Shown: positions 49,004-60,720, numbered from the stretch's first letter. The stretch is 64,000 nucleotides of DNA from Schistosoma haematobium (GCF_000699445.3 NC_067199.1:32038902-32102901); one strand, 5' to 3'. Program-made: numbers and translations. Notes: generated from the sequence alone by a model not told the origin.

Positions 49004-50099
49004 CTAAATTGTTTATATATCCTTAGTTTGATATAGACCATTCACTAACTCTGGAGATTTCTAATCATCAACTGGAATACCATTCATTTTGTGAGTGTAA
49101 TCTTTTATTTCAAATCCAGAACTAGTCCACTTCAAACAACGTACTCATCAGCAGGTTTGATAGAACACTAATTTCTTTATAGATTCAAAAATTTCTATCT
49201 TAATAATACTTTTATCACTCTGTTTATTGAGCTGATATTATTATCGAATTTTTGTAAGAAAGACATTAATCCTGTTCATAGGTATATCAGATAATTGGAC
49301 TACATAATTTGTTTTATGTTAAAAGCTTGCTAATTATAACTAAGACATTAGTTTATTGTGGCAATCTACAAAGTTACAGAATAATAAACCCCATATTAAA
49401 ACCTTAATTCCCAAAAAGAACAGCAACATTGTGGATATACTTCTTATGGTTAGTTTAAAATAAGTGTTGTGATAAATGCTTCAGTATACATTTTACTGAA
49501 TTATAGTCACAAATTTGTGACTTTTTTCGATAACCTCTTCTAGTTACTTTACAAAATTAAGAAAAATTTACTCCGATTATTTAATCAGTAGTAATCTGAT
49601 GTTGGGATATAAATGTATCTTGGAATATCGCATTCGGTAATATTACCCAATAGCTCCTTTAATATTGTAGCATTAAATTGATTGTTTGAAATCATTTTCA
49701 ACAGGATGTCAATGGTTCTTTTCTTATTACAACTAATTAAACTGTATTGACATTTTTTCTGCAAACTCTGCTTCTTCACACTAAAGGGGCATAATAGAAT
49801 ACTCACATGTTTGATTGTTTGTTGGTAATAGTTGCATAGGCAGAAAAGAATCCCTTCAAGTACACACTTGATAAACACATCGAACACTACTTAGCATGAT
49901 TAAGAAAAGTAGTAATCAAATGCATCATAAGTTCAGTACTATCTCATTTAGCCCTAAAGAAAATAATCTATTTTTTCAAGAATATGTAGACAATATTGGT
50001 GTTATTTTCTTTTTTTTATGTTATACCATTTAATAAACGTACCATTAGCTGTCAACATTTTCAACTAGACATATATATGCAGAACTAAGTTCTCTGTTA
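49004..50099. other. Spacer with an unsupported 100-codon frame
   Basis: A minus frame at 49585-49887 starts after an acceptor-like CTAAGTAG preceded by pyrimidines. It has no ATG, a clear donor or a recognisable domain. Part may be decayed Penelope sequence; unresolved. Confidence 0.35.
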
Positions 50100-50218
50100 A
50101 CCGCTTGTGACTTAATGGCAATATTATGGCAATCCGTATAGGATTCACATATGTCCATAAGTGGTTAATCAATTGCAGTCCTAAACATCGACAGGAAGAT
50201 TCAAAAAAACAATACAGA
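50100..50218 (+). repeat. Family A distal tail
   Basis: CGCTTGTGACTTAATGGC, CATATGTCCATAAG and TTAATCAATTGCAGTCCTAA match the plus-oriented tail. No ribozyme. Confidence 0.55.
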
Positions 50219-50644
50219 GATGAATAACGATAAGAACGATATTATGCAAATAATCGTGTTGAATCAGTGTAAATATTTTCATTTATGATCTAATAATCAT
50301 TACCTACCTTTACATTACTACTTATCTCGTACATAACCTAATTGTTGTTCACATATCTAATTTTATTTCTTATCATGTTGAATGACTATACAATCAATCA
50401 TCAATTTCATAATGTTTGCATAACAACCTCTCTTATCTCCATTATGAGTCCTAGTAACTATAACACTCAATCTACTCTGCATTACTACTTTCCAACAAAT
50501 AAATATATACTGATTCTAATTATGGATATTTTCATACTTTATGTCTCAGTCGTCCTCTTATTCTTATTTTCATTACGCTTCGAACATTTGTTTAAATTTC
50601 ACAAACTACAGTATCTTATCAGTCTCATGTGCAAACACCTCAAG

Positions 50645-50775
50645 ATCACTGAACCGGAATCCAATGGTGTTAATTTCTAATTGAGTCCTATACTAAGACG
50701 AAGTGGCGGTCCAGTGCTTCCCGGTTTTAAATAATGGACCAGATTAAATCGACTCATTAATTGAACTATTAAAGT
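50645..50775. mobile_element. Family B inverted junction fragment
   Basis: The minus head/leader boundary (GATCACTGAACCGGAATCC) is joined at about 50689 to a plus ribozyme starting mid-core (GAGTCCTATACTAAGACGAA). It runs to the ACTCATTAATTGA terminus. The ribozyme lacks its 5' core and GAAA is altered. Confidence 0.6.
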
Positions 50776-52048
50776 ATTTTAAATATTTGTTAATATTTCT
50801 ATTAAGAATTAAAACTTTAGGCTATATCCAGCTGATGACGCCGTCAAATTCAATATAAATTTGCTTTATTCTACCAACCTTGTTTTTTTGCTCTGTTTAA
50901 AATTATAGATGTCCAACTGATGTCAATTGGAGAAATAGGGAAAACCAGAAGTTCTAGAACTAAATAGACATTCAATAACTTGATGTTTTTGAAAATCGTC
51001 TAACTGAATTTAGATCATAATTGAAACTACTTTTATATTTTAATTTTACTCTTATTCAGATATTAATATGGCTATCGATTCCAAAGAATGTCAATTCTTT
51101 AGCGTGATAGCAAACTTCAGGTAGTTTTATAATCGTTTAGAGGATTATAAGCTCAGACTGACGATTGTAATAGTCTCTCTGAGTTCAAATAATACAACAC
51201 AAGGTAGAGAGATAATTCGGCTGAAGAAAATATTGTAAACACAAAATCAGCAATGAACGCCTCAACTATTTACTGATCACGCTAAAAACTTGGATAACGT
51301 ATACTTAGATCACAGTAATAAGCAATTAGCTAGTTATATCATTAAAAACACCATATTTTATCTATTTTGAGCCTAAAACTACAATAAATTAGGCTGACCA
51401 ATCAGATGAAACTGTAAATTGGGCAAGTCAGGATTTTTTATTCCGATTGGTTATTAAAATTATTTTGCCTAAAATAGTAGGATTGTAATCAAATCAGGTA
51501 TAAAGTTTACTTTGTCATTATATTCAAACACACATAAATGCAATGCATGATATGGCCAAACAGTTTAGTTATCTAGTTGTTCATTAATAGCTACCAACAA
51601 CTGCGAACTGTCATTATTACAAATATACTGATCTAGAGAACTTCAATAATTATTACTTTCACATTACATAATTCAAAGGAATATCATAACGGATAGTGAA
51701 ATTTATTATTGACCTAACAAGTGTCTGATATTAAATCAAACAGGTGCAAAATATATGTTTTGCTTTTGCAACCTGTTCGACGGAATAGAAAGTACACTAT
51801 GATTACACCCTATCTATAACCTTCATGGCCCTAAATACTATTCGCTAACCCTGGGAATCTATAAGAATACTAATATCAAAGAATCTTTTGACAAACACAT
51901 AGACACGTTCATTTAGTAATTGATCATGTGTATTCTATGATATTCAATTTGGGGCAAAAAGTAAAAACAGACGGTTCAATCAATAAAACACAATTTTTTA
52001 AATCAAAAAACGTTTGAATTCTATCAGAAGAATCTATATTCTCATATT

Positions 52049-52888
52049 ATGGATAATCGTAGCAGAAAGAAAAACAAATCGATCCCTTGTTTAGATGAAC
52101 AAACCGACATTATCACTTCTGTTAATCTCAATAAACAAAATAATATTAACACTAATAGTAATAATACCGATAACATTACCAGTAATAATAGTAACAATAA
52201 ACACTTTACGACATCATCACCTTCAACTTCATCATCACCAAAAATGAAAACATTGAGAACAACGATAACAGCAATTAAAACACCAACGATGAATAGTCCT
52301 GCTCGGAAGATTATGAATACATCATCTCACTCACCATCATCACTATCCTCTGATCAATCAACAATGGTAACAGTTAAAACAAGTCAAAATATTGATAGTG
52401 AAAGTCAAAATGGTCAACAACAATCATCGTCATCAGCATTAGCACAGAATACAAACAACACAACTAAAGTGGATACTAATAATATTCATAGTTTTTCATC
52501 AACTGATTCTGGTCGTAGTAGTATAAGTAGTAGTCAGACAAGTAATGGTGAGGAAGTCTCCGAGAACAGATTTGATAAAACTAAAGTTAATGCATTGACA
52601 GTAACAAAAACTGATGTAAGATCAGATAGTCATAAATCAGATGGTAGTAGTAAGAGTAGTAGTAATAATAATAGTAACAATGATAACTCTAATGATGGTT
52701 TACCGTCTGTTTCAAGTGAACTGGATATCTATTCTGATGTGACACTTATTCCAAGATCAACTGTAACAGTTGATTTCACTATAAAACCAGGGAAAAAATC
52801 TACGAAACGTGTTAATGGACGTAAACCAGTCAAAGGGATTAAAACAACTATACGACACAATGTTGATAGAACAAAACAAAATGAACTG
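52049..52888 (+). CDS. Probable first coding exon of an unrecognised Ser/Asn/Thr-rich protein (partial)
   Basis: The frame opens at an ATG; the nearest upstream in-frame stop is a TAA near 51962, with no earlier in-frame ATG. It runs 280 codons to a strong GTAAGT splice donor, so the apparent C-terminal Val-Ser-stop is intronic and the intron is phase 0. Residues 1-216 are low complexity, with Asn runs, Ser/Thr clusters and poly-Ser, consistent with disorder. Residues 217-280 are more ordered and hydrophobic/basic, including IYSDVTLIPR and a Lys/Arg-rich stretch (KKSTKRVNGRKPVK) that could act as a nuclear localisation or nucleic-acid-binding patch. Codon use is mixed rather than pure microsatellite, and the frame is by far the longest in the window. 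I do not recognise the family. A family B ribozyme repeat starts about 65 bp into the intron. No downstream exon could be identified with confidence. Confidence 0.75.
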
Positions 52889-52894
52889 GTAAGT
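52889..52894 (+). other. Splice donor (GTAAGT) ending the 52049-52888 exon
   Basis: The exon reads through CTG directly into GTAAGT, a consensus U1 donor. It closes the exon in phase 0. A stop codon follows two codons later if unspliced, so a retained intron would give a 282-residue product. Confidence 0.75.
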
Positions 52895-52949
52895 TGAAAC
52901 TAAAGAAAGAACTGTAATTCATACTTATATATTAACTATAATTAATTAT

Positions 52950-53125
52950 TGGAATGGGTTTTTGTGGAGGTTGTAGTAATTTAATAATTGAATTCATGAG
53001 TCATTTAAAGCTAGACCACTGTGCAAAGCCTGGAATCACTAGATGACCGTTCCGTCCTAGTATGGGACTCCTCAGCAATGCGCATCCACGACCCTGCTCG
53101 CTAGACTTCAATGAAAGATAATTTA
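52950..53125 (-). mobile_element. Family B element in the intron just after the 52049-52888 exon
   Basis: Minus copy (antisense to the host gene) from GGAATGGGTTTTTGTGGAG through a mutated ribozyme at 53036-53081 to a truncated head (CCCTGCTCGC). The ribozyme has CTGAGGA, stem II GTCC/GGAC and an AUC site, but GAAA is GGAA (A13 changed), so it is expected inactive. Confidence 0.82.
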
Positions 53126-54227
53126 CTATTCAATTGTTCTATAACTCTTAAGGAAGTAACATTTAAAGGTTTGATTCTTTAGAGGCGAGTATATTAGCAT
53201 ATATATATAATGGTTGTCTTTTTACTAGATTCAAATCTATTAAATATATCCTATGTTATCGTTATTTGTATCTTGGTTAAACAGTTTTCAGTCACCCAGA
53301 ATATACATTATTTTCCTTAAACAAGCACAATTACAATTAATATATAGCATGGTTAAGTGGTTAATTACGAAATTTGTTCATCTGTATTAACCGTACAACT
53401 ATTTTGAGAATTCAGAAATGTTGACCAACATATAACGTTTGATTTTGTCAGTTAAATTGAAATCTAATGTTTTAGATTCTGAAAAGGATGACTTAGTGCT
53501 AAGTGGACTAAACTTGAAATATTCTAGTAATTACTCATTGCAGAATTCTCATGCTTTCAATAAAATGTAATGACATGAATTATGGTAAAGTATTCTGGAT
53601 TGCGACTAGAAATATAATGAATTAAGGTAGTATCATCCCATTTTCGGCTTATCGACCGTCAATATCTGCATCCAAATTTTGAAGTTCAAATTATGTGTTG
53701 ATTCCAGTATTTATCGCCTAAAATACCAAAACGTTGTTCAATAAGCTACTAAGTTCAGATTCCCATTACTTGTTCACTGAATATGAGGTTTTTAGTAAAA
53801 ATTACTATTATTTTCTTCTTGGTATTCAATTTTATAACTGTCCGGTCTTAGTTAACATATGTATTTCCTGAATATGTGACTCGATTAAACTTTTCAGTTA
53901 CTACATTTGAATTGTTATTATCAACGTAAACTGTTTAATCACAGTAATATTCTTCTAAAAACAGTACTCTGTCCTGTCTCTATTGTTCATAACATCACTA
54001 CTCCTCATCATGACAATAAAAGCGGAATTTCATCTTACAAGTTAATAGCATCATTTGATCGCTTGAATACTAGTTTATAAATCGTTTACCTGATGAACAC
54101 AGTAGTTTATGATAGACGTTTACTAATATTACTCTTGTATTACTCTATTTCCAAACATTAGGCCTCGAATGAAACAGAGCAAGGCAATTATGTTACTAGT
54201 TTGACAAGAAAATGCTATGATCATTCT

Positions 54228-54231
<4 letters not shown>

Positions 54232-54265
<34 letters not shown>
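54232..54265. repeat. (TA)n microsatellite at left edge of the family B pair
   Basis: About 17 TA units abutting the element end. Confidence 0.95.
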
Positions 54266-54267
<2 letters not shown>

Positions 54268-54321
54268 CACAAGTTGAAATCATGAGTCAATTGAAGCTAG
54301 ACCACCATGGAAAACCTGGAA

Positions 54322-54367
54322 GCACTGGACGGCCGTTTCGTCCTGGTATGGGACTCCTCAGCAGTGC
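54322..54367 (-). ncRNA. Hammerhead ribozyme (family B), intact core
   Basis: Stem I GCACTG/CAGTGC is perfect. The core is CTGAGGA, stem II GTCC/GGAC has a CATACCA loop, then GAAA, stem III ACG/CGT and a GUC site. It lies immediately 3' of the tRNA-like head on the same strand. Confidence 0.88.
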
Positions 54368-54391
54368 GAATCCACGACCCCGCACCTCGCG

Positions 54392-54402
54392 GGATTCGAA
54401 CC
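54392..54402 (-). promoter_or_regulatory. Pol III B-box (family B, left unit)
   Basis: GGTTCGAATCC, a perfect B-box consensus. The A-box region GGCTCAGTGGTCTAATGG lies at 54436-54453. Confidence 0.75.
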
Positions 54403-54784
54403 CAGGACCTACTGGTCTCGCGCGCGAGCACTTAACCATTAGACCACTGAGCCGGCATCCAACGGTGTTAATGTCTAACTTCAACCAATCCACGAAGTTG
54501 CGTCACCGTACACCATTGTCTTCAGTGAGTTCCTATCTCACAATTGACTCATGATTTCAACTTGTGAAATTTCTAATAATCTCCACAAAACCCATTCTGA
54601 TAATAATAATCACCTGCTCACTAGTGACTGACTTCAGGAGATACTCCTGGAGTTCTAGTGAGAAGTCGTTACCAGTGGAGTTCAACCAGGTCTGTTGTGA
54701 GATAGGAACTCACTGAAGACAATGGTGTACGGTGACGCAACTTCGTGGATTGGTTGAAGTTAGACATTAACACCGTTGGATGCC

Positions 54785-54802
54785 GGCTCAGTGGTCTAAT
54801 GG
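54785..54802 (+). promoter_or_regulatory. Pol III A-box region (family B, right unit)
   Basis: GGCTCAGTGGTCTAATGG resembles the tRNA D-arm/A-box, about 34 bp before the B-box. Confidence 0.65.
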
Positions 54803-54835
54803 TTAAGTGCTCGCGCGCGTGACCAGTAGGTCCTG

Positions 54836-54846
54836 GGTTCGAATCC
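54836..54846 (+). promoter_or_regulatory. Pol III B-box (family B, right unit)
   Basis: GGTTCGAATCC, perfect consensus, 24 bp before the start of the ribozyme at 54871. Confidence 0.75.
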
Positions 54847-54870
54847 CGCGAGGTGCGGGGTCATGGATTC

Positions 54871-54916
54871 GCATTGCTGAGGAGTCCCATACCAGGACGA
54901 AACGGCCGTCCAGTGC
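54871..54916 (+). ncRNA. Hammerhead ribozyme (family B), intact core
   Basis: Stem I GCATTG/CAGTGC (one U-G), core CTGAGGA, stem II GTCC/GGAC with CATACCA loop, GAAA, stem III ACG/CGT. Cleavage is after GUC at 54910. Confidence 0.88.
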
Positions 54917-55006
54917 TTCCAGGTTTTCCATGGTGGTCTAGCTTCAATTGACTCATGATTTCAACTTGTGAAATTTCTAAAAATCTCCACAAAACCCATT
55001 CTGATA

Positions 55007-55022
55007 ATATATATATATATAT
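55007..55022. repeat. (TA)n microsatellite at right edge of the family B pair
   Basis: About eight TA units following ACCCATTCTGATAA. Confidence 0.95.
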
Positions 55023-55730
55023 TTGCCCATGTGTCCATATAACCATTGTACAAATGCGAAATGATCCAGTCCATCATAACTAAAACAATAAGTAGTTTTG
55101 ATGGAATCACAGTCTGTAATCTCCATTCTAAATATATATATACTGAATATTGATTTTAACATGACTATTTAGAATATTATATTATTCAATACAACTAATT
55201 TTCCATATATTATGAAAGGATACTAGAGCATCATTTTGGGTAACATTAGAAGATACTGATTATATATTATGTACTACTAACAAGTTGAATTAGAAAAATT
55301 TTCTTTAAAAAATGATCAATTGTGTGTTCAACATTTAAGAAAGGTGAATTTTATCGAACTAGTTTTTTTTTGAAAGATTTTGTAAATATATTAAGATTAA
55401 ATCAACATTTAGTTAACAACCTAACTGTTTGTATTATTTGATTTTACTAAATAATAAATAAGTAAAATGAGATTGTACATTAAATAGAATGAGTGTTATT
55501 GAAATTAGAACAGAATATATGTTTGTATGAATCAATGACACTTTTGATTGCAAAAGATTGCTCATAATTAGTAAAATTACTTATTTAAGAAGATAGGACA
55601 CTTTGAAAGAATCTATGGAATTATTTTATAAGTAAGTCGCAGACTCGACATTTTGACAGAGGGAGTTGCACAGACTGAGGAAAAGAATGTGGCACGACGA
55701 GCATGAACCACCGCAAGAACGAATGCTTTA

Positions 55731-55743
55731 AAGGGGGGATAAG
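55731..55743 (+). other. Polypurine tract of an LTR retrotransposon
   Basis: AAAGGGGGGATAAG lies directly before the TGTGATGTGTG start of the LTR at 55745. This is the position expected for plus-strand priming in a gypsy/BEL-type element. Confidence 0.6.
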
Positions 55744-55744
55744 T

Positions 55745-56032
55745 GTGATGTGTGCTACTTATATCGACATAAGTAGTATATGAGGTTAGTCGTGAACAGA
55801 ATGTCTGGCAGCAGAGAGACAAGAGGATCGGATAGTAAAGAATGGAGAGAGAAGGCAATTTGTATGAAAATGCAAGAACAATGAAGTCTGAGTCATTATG
55901 AGTCAATTGGTGGACACTTTTCAAATTAAGCATTTACTTTATGATTGTTAGACTTTATTACCAAGTCCTGTAGTTTTGTGTTAAATACATACGATTGTCC
56001 CCACCCATTTTCTGTTCACTATATCATCACTG
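55745..56032 (+). mobile_element. 3' LTR of an LTR retrotransposon, with a short internal remnant upstream
   Basis: Starts with TGTGATGTGTGCTAC just after a polypurine tract and ends near GTTCACTATATCATCA. A related copy lies inverted at 37955-38230, and a fragment near 28560-28605. About 130 bp upstream (from about 55620) reads as the non-coding 3' end of the internal region. No gag or pol frame survives. The 106-residue minus-strand frame here is antisense to the LTR and is not a gene. A gypsy-type origin is my guess. Confidence 0.6.
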
Positions 56033-56559
56033 AAAGCTAAGACGCTTATGTCAAGTTGCTAAATTTTCAACCAGCGAACTTTAAAGCTCAAACTGTATTA
56101 CATAACCATTCAATATAACAGATTAAAAGCGAATCTAAGGCAATAAACATCATGATTCCAGTTAGAATTTTAAATACTTGTTTGGTAGATATTCTACTTG
56201 ATAAATATGAGAAGGATCGATATTTCACTAATGTATTGGTTAATTCGAGCGTTCTTGGTATGAGACCGTATTAAAGAATCAAGAAAGAGTATTGGATCAA
56301 AATATAAAAAGCTTTTTAATACTGCCGTTTTTCTTAACACTACACCAGTTTATATCGTTTCGTGACGAAATTTCTACAAAACTGCTTTAAAGTGTGAATT
56401 TTTTCAATGAATACGAACTAATGTATGTTTTTTTGTTAAGTTCATAACGAAATATGTTTGACCGAAATTGAAATAAACGTTAATGATGGGTCGATACTTG
56501 GATTTGAAAGTCATGAACAAACCGCAACCAAAAGCCCTATATTTATTTTGTTTTATTTG

Positions 56560-56668
56560 TTGGAATCTTCCCAATGATGTTTAAGACTACAATTGATCAG
56601 TCCCTTATAGGACGAAACGTTCGTCCTGGGTTCCACTGTTAGCCACCATCTATCTTTGCTTAAAAAAA
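56560..56668. mobile_element. Family A inverted junction fragment
   Basis: A minus distal tail (GATGTTTAAGACTACAATTG) is joined at about 56603 to the plus ribozyme 3' half (ATAGGACGAAACGTTCGTCC), ending in GCCACCATCTATC. The core CTGANGA strand is missing. Confidence 0.7.
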
Positions 56669-59296
56669 TCTTACATGTTCTTTATATATGTTTGGTTATC
56701 ATTGATAGAAAGCTACAGAGACAAATATGCATTGTTTTTAAGTCTTACCTAATCGATTATTGATTTTAAAGTAAAAAAAGAATAATGAAAAACATTTAAG
56801 GGAGTGGCATAGTACACATTAAAACTATTCAGTGTGAAAAGGAACTAATGAGAATATAAACGTTTTATTAGTGTAACAAATTAGTAAGTGACTTTTTTTT
56901 GTTACTTAAATTCCCTAATATTTCGATACAAAAAGAATTAATCTCAAATTATGTTCCTGTAATGTGATTTACATTAGTGGCTAAAAAAATTTCTTTATTA
57001 AAATTTTGTATTAGAGTAAATGGAAAATGTGACCGAAAGAAAATGGTAATTACGAGTTTTAATGTATTAATTTATTTTTACATTGTACTTATTATGGGAA
57101 TGTTGTTTTTATAATTATTGTCCACCATAGTTTAAGTTAGTTGTATGTTGATTGATATGTACTTCGGTTGTATTAATGCTTTATTTTATTATAAAATTTT
57201 TATGGTTCCCATGATCAGTCACCATTGATTCCAACTTATTATACTGTTTAACTGATAAAGTTGATCAGGAAATGTTTACTGGGTGATTTGATTAAACCAT
57301 TGCATCAGCCAATAAATTTATTGACTACTAGATCAGAGCCTGTTGGACTATACAAACTATCTACCTTAGTTTTTCAGAATAGTTATAGTTTACGGTTACA
57401 GACTTTTATCATGTAATAGCTAGAACAATAACCTAGGTGATTTTATTCTTAACTTTTCTTGAATCCTAAATTTTTGTTACTCATAAGCAATAATATTTTT
57501 TGGATTTACTTCAATTTTATTCTTTCGAAATCCTCTGATTGTACTAATCAAAAGTGTATCAACATGTCTCTACGATCATTTATACTACATTTAAACGTAG
57601 TTAAGGCTTGAATAAATTTTTACTTAAGTACTCAACTTAAAGAAATCCAGGTATTCAACTTTTAAACAATCAGTATTTACCAAGTTCTCTAGACGGAAAA
57701 CATGTGATTAAACATGTAAAGTGAAAAAAAAGAAACAATTAACATGCTTCAAAGTAACAATAAACCAACTTCATTTTCAAAATCATATGACATTCATTTC
57801 ATAAAAGAGAAACATGCATCATTTATTTGATAAATGATATAATGCTACTTAATAATACTAATAACTATTCATCTAGACCACCAGCCATGTTATCCACATA
57901 TTACCCATAAAATGGATATTAATCATAGTATTTTTGATATGTTTTTTCATTCATCATATGTAATAAGGTAATGTGCTCATATTTTCAGGACTCAACTGAG
58001 TAACAGATGAAATGAATGATTGGAATAAATGCTAACTATCATTACTGCCATGTAGCTAATTCTGTTTTTCAGTAATATCAACTCAATAATTAATCAACAT
58101 AGTAAGGCATTATTTTGTTTGTTTTACGATTCTTTAACATTTTATAATTATGATTGTATATTGCATACAAATCAAGAGTTTTAAACATAGAATCAATATC
58201 GTTTAGCTATTGAAATTCTAATTGCACTCAACTAGCGGTTAAATGTGATGATTATTTAAACTGGTCTATAGATAATTCTCATTTCTGATATAGAAAAGCA
58301 ATTGGGAACCATAAAGTGTTGAGTAATTAATTGTAGTGACTGGTTACTATCCAAATAATTAGGATATTTATCGATCTATTCAGTTGAATTAGTCTTCAGG
58401 TGATGTAAGTCGAATTCACAATAATTAATCAACATTTACAAAGTAATCTAAAATGTAATCCAATAACTCGAAAACAAAAATAGAATATTATAGAGCATTT
58501 TGTGTGTTTTATGCTAAATGATCTAATGTAACCTTAATCAATAGGAAATATTGTGAGTATTTACCGATCACATTTTTAGAACCTTAAGTGTGACTGTTAA
58601 GGATATATGTTTAATGTCATAAAAATATTATACATTGTCCAGTAACATAATTGTTTTTTACTTATTTTAAAAACTCTAAATACATTCCAAACAGTTACTG
58701 TGGAATAAACTGTGAACAAATACTTATTCATTTCCTTATGATGAATTGTTATGTAATAAGACTGGAATAAACGTAATATAAATGTTCCTAAAAAATTCGG
58801 TGAGTTTTTACTAATATCGCTAAGAGAAAAGATTCTATAGATAACTAAGTAAATCGCTGATTTTCATTGAAAAATCATAAGTGAAAACATAATAAAAACT
58901 GAAAATCTATGTGAAATAAGAACAGTTTTATATAGCAAATATTGACGGTTTAAGTTGTGATCCGACGTTTTTTTTCACTTAAGACACATCACTAATTAAA
59001 CCATGCTTTTTTAACGAATCCCTGAACTCGTTGAAAATGTCTTCATATATATGTGGTTTTATGATGAGTAAATGATTCAATTGGTTTTTTAACTGAGGAA
59101 ACTTTGTTATGCTCTTCAAAATAGGGTTATATTGGTGTGTATTGATTGATTATGTATGAGTAGTTATTCAATAATCAGGGATCATCTGATGTAGTGTATT
59201 AAAATTGAATAACTTAGATCAGTCTAGTAAGATTTATAATTTACAAAATTTAAACACACAATCCTATTGACCAGAGATCTGATTACACTTTGATCG
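56669..59296. other. AT-rich spacer, no feature seen
   Basis: No frame longer than 60 codons, ribozyme motif or repeat partner found. It may be intronic if the 52049 gene continues downstream. Confidence 0.5.
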
Positions 59297-59705
59297 TTTC
59301 TGATTGCTATTGAGAAATACATATCGTTATTCCTCGTATATAATTATCAACTTAGATCGCGTTAGTGAATAACGGAATTAAATAAGTCAAACACGAGAAT
59401 GGATTTTCGAATACATATATTTTGTACAATCATTGATCAGAACAAGAAATCAGAAAGACGTAGCGAAGTAAGCAAAGAGAACGCGAAACGACGCGTAGTG
59501 GAGATGGTATGTGAGCCAACCCAATTTAATTAAGCGTGAATCAATATTTATAGTCACACAAAAATAAGTTACAGACATATGATGTATAGAATAAGACGTG
59601 AACATACATACGCTCATATAAAAATAACATGACTCAAGAAGAAGGGATAAATTGGATTGTCCAGAAGTTAGAATAAGTTATGTGGGCTTAACATAGTAAC
59701 TGACA
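59297..59705 (+). repeat. Dispersed repeat, copy 2 (pairs with 31039-31445)
   Basis: Direct-orientation partner of 31039-31445. It differs by an insertion rich in GAAGTAAGC/AACGCGAAACGACG (about 59455-59505). The GCGAAACGACGCG segment is unusually GC-rich for the window. Confidence 0.6.
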
Positions 59706-60497
59706 CAACACAATATAAAGTTTTAGAACATGGTAGAAATTAATTTCCAAAACTTATGGCCTCTTAAGCAAAAGAATAAGATTAGTTTATTGAATTCTTC
59801 TTTGTTTAATATTACATTGCTTGGTATTATGAATTATCAGAAATCGATGAGACGTAGATAATAGTAAAGTTAGCTTTAAAAAGTCTACACATTTCACTTG
59901 TTATTATTTTGACAAATTTTATTGGATTATTTCAAATCCCTTGAAATTGACGAATAAAGAAACAGTTGAAATGGTTACTTATATTGTTTGTAATTAATAA
60001 TAAATCCCTATAATATAGATAGTTTAAATATGTAACAATTATTTCTGTTAAAATAAATCTATAACAAAACATATATGCTTATTGTCCATGTACATGGAGA
60101 TTTTATTTCTTTTTTTACTGGTGCAATCATTTTATCTCCAGGGCAAAGCATTTGAAATTAAAGTTTTTTTTTGAAGTGAAGTCAATTTGAATAATACAAT
60201 ATACATAGCGATTTTTCACAATCTATTATCGGGATTTCTTTGTGAAATCGTTTTTAGTCGATTCCACAGTAGGCACTGAAATCTGTTTAACGTTGTGTAC
60301 GATAAATAAACAGACAAATATCGACGTATCTGCATCATTCATATTATCAGTCTCAGTTCATTAAAGATTAAATAACGAGATAATCATCATTATATGATCA
60401 GTTTGTCCTGTTCAACTCAAGATTTTAGTGAAGAACTTAATTACATCACGTGAATCAGATTAAAAATCAGGAGAAGAAAGTTAGAATAGTAATATCA

Positions 60498-60720
60498 GAA
60501 TGGGGTCTTGAAGAGATTTTATTAATTTTAATAGTTGACTTCATGAGTCAATTAAATCTAGATCACAATAGAAAACCTGGAAGCACTGGATCACCGTTTT
60601 GTTCTTGTATGGGACTCCTCAGTAATGAGCATCCATGGTCCCACCCATGGGATTTGAACCCAGGACCTATGAAATTCCATAACCAATAGAATAATATCCA
60701 GATGCTTTTCCAAGTTACAT
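60498..60720 (-). mobile_element. Family B element, ribozyme mutated
   Basis: Minus copy with tRNA-like B-box remnant (GGGTTCAAATCCC) and ribozyme at about 60583-60628. CTGAGGA is intact but GAAA reads AAAA (G12 changed) and stem II is weakened. The 79-residue plus-strand frame here is a repeat artefact. Confidence 0.78.

Larger units (their letters stand above)
54266..55006. mobile_element. Family B head-to-head pair, both ribozymes intact
   Basis: The left arm (54268-54543, minus) and right arm (54693-54968, plus) are almost perfect reverse complements of about 276 bp. Each contains a leader, a tRNA-like head with A- and B-box, and an intact ribozyme. Transcription from the two heads would diverge. 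The 149-bp centre carries the 3' terminus of another plus monomer (ATCTCCACAAAACCC) joined head-to-tail to the spacer of the right unit. TA microsatellites abut both outer ends. Confidence 0.92.

Noticed and set aside
49120..49150. CTGATGAGTACG on the minus strand as another hammerhead
   Set aside because: No GAAA strand or stem II partner follows within range.
50342..50680. 112-codon hydrophobic frame
   Set aside because: Has no supporting context and runs into a family B fragment at its 3' end.
54201..54554. 117-codon plus-strand frame and its antisense partner
   Set aside because: It begins in a TA microsatellite (Tyr-Ile repeats) and reads through a family B repeat; the same peptide pieces recur at other B copies.
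55613..55933. 106-codon minus-strand frame
   Set aside because: Antisense to an LTR and its upstream non-coding region.
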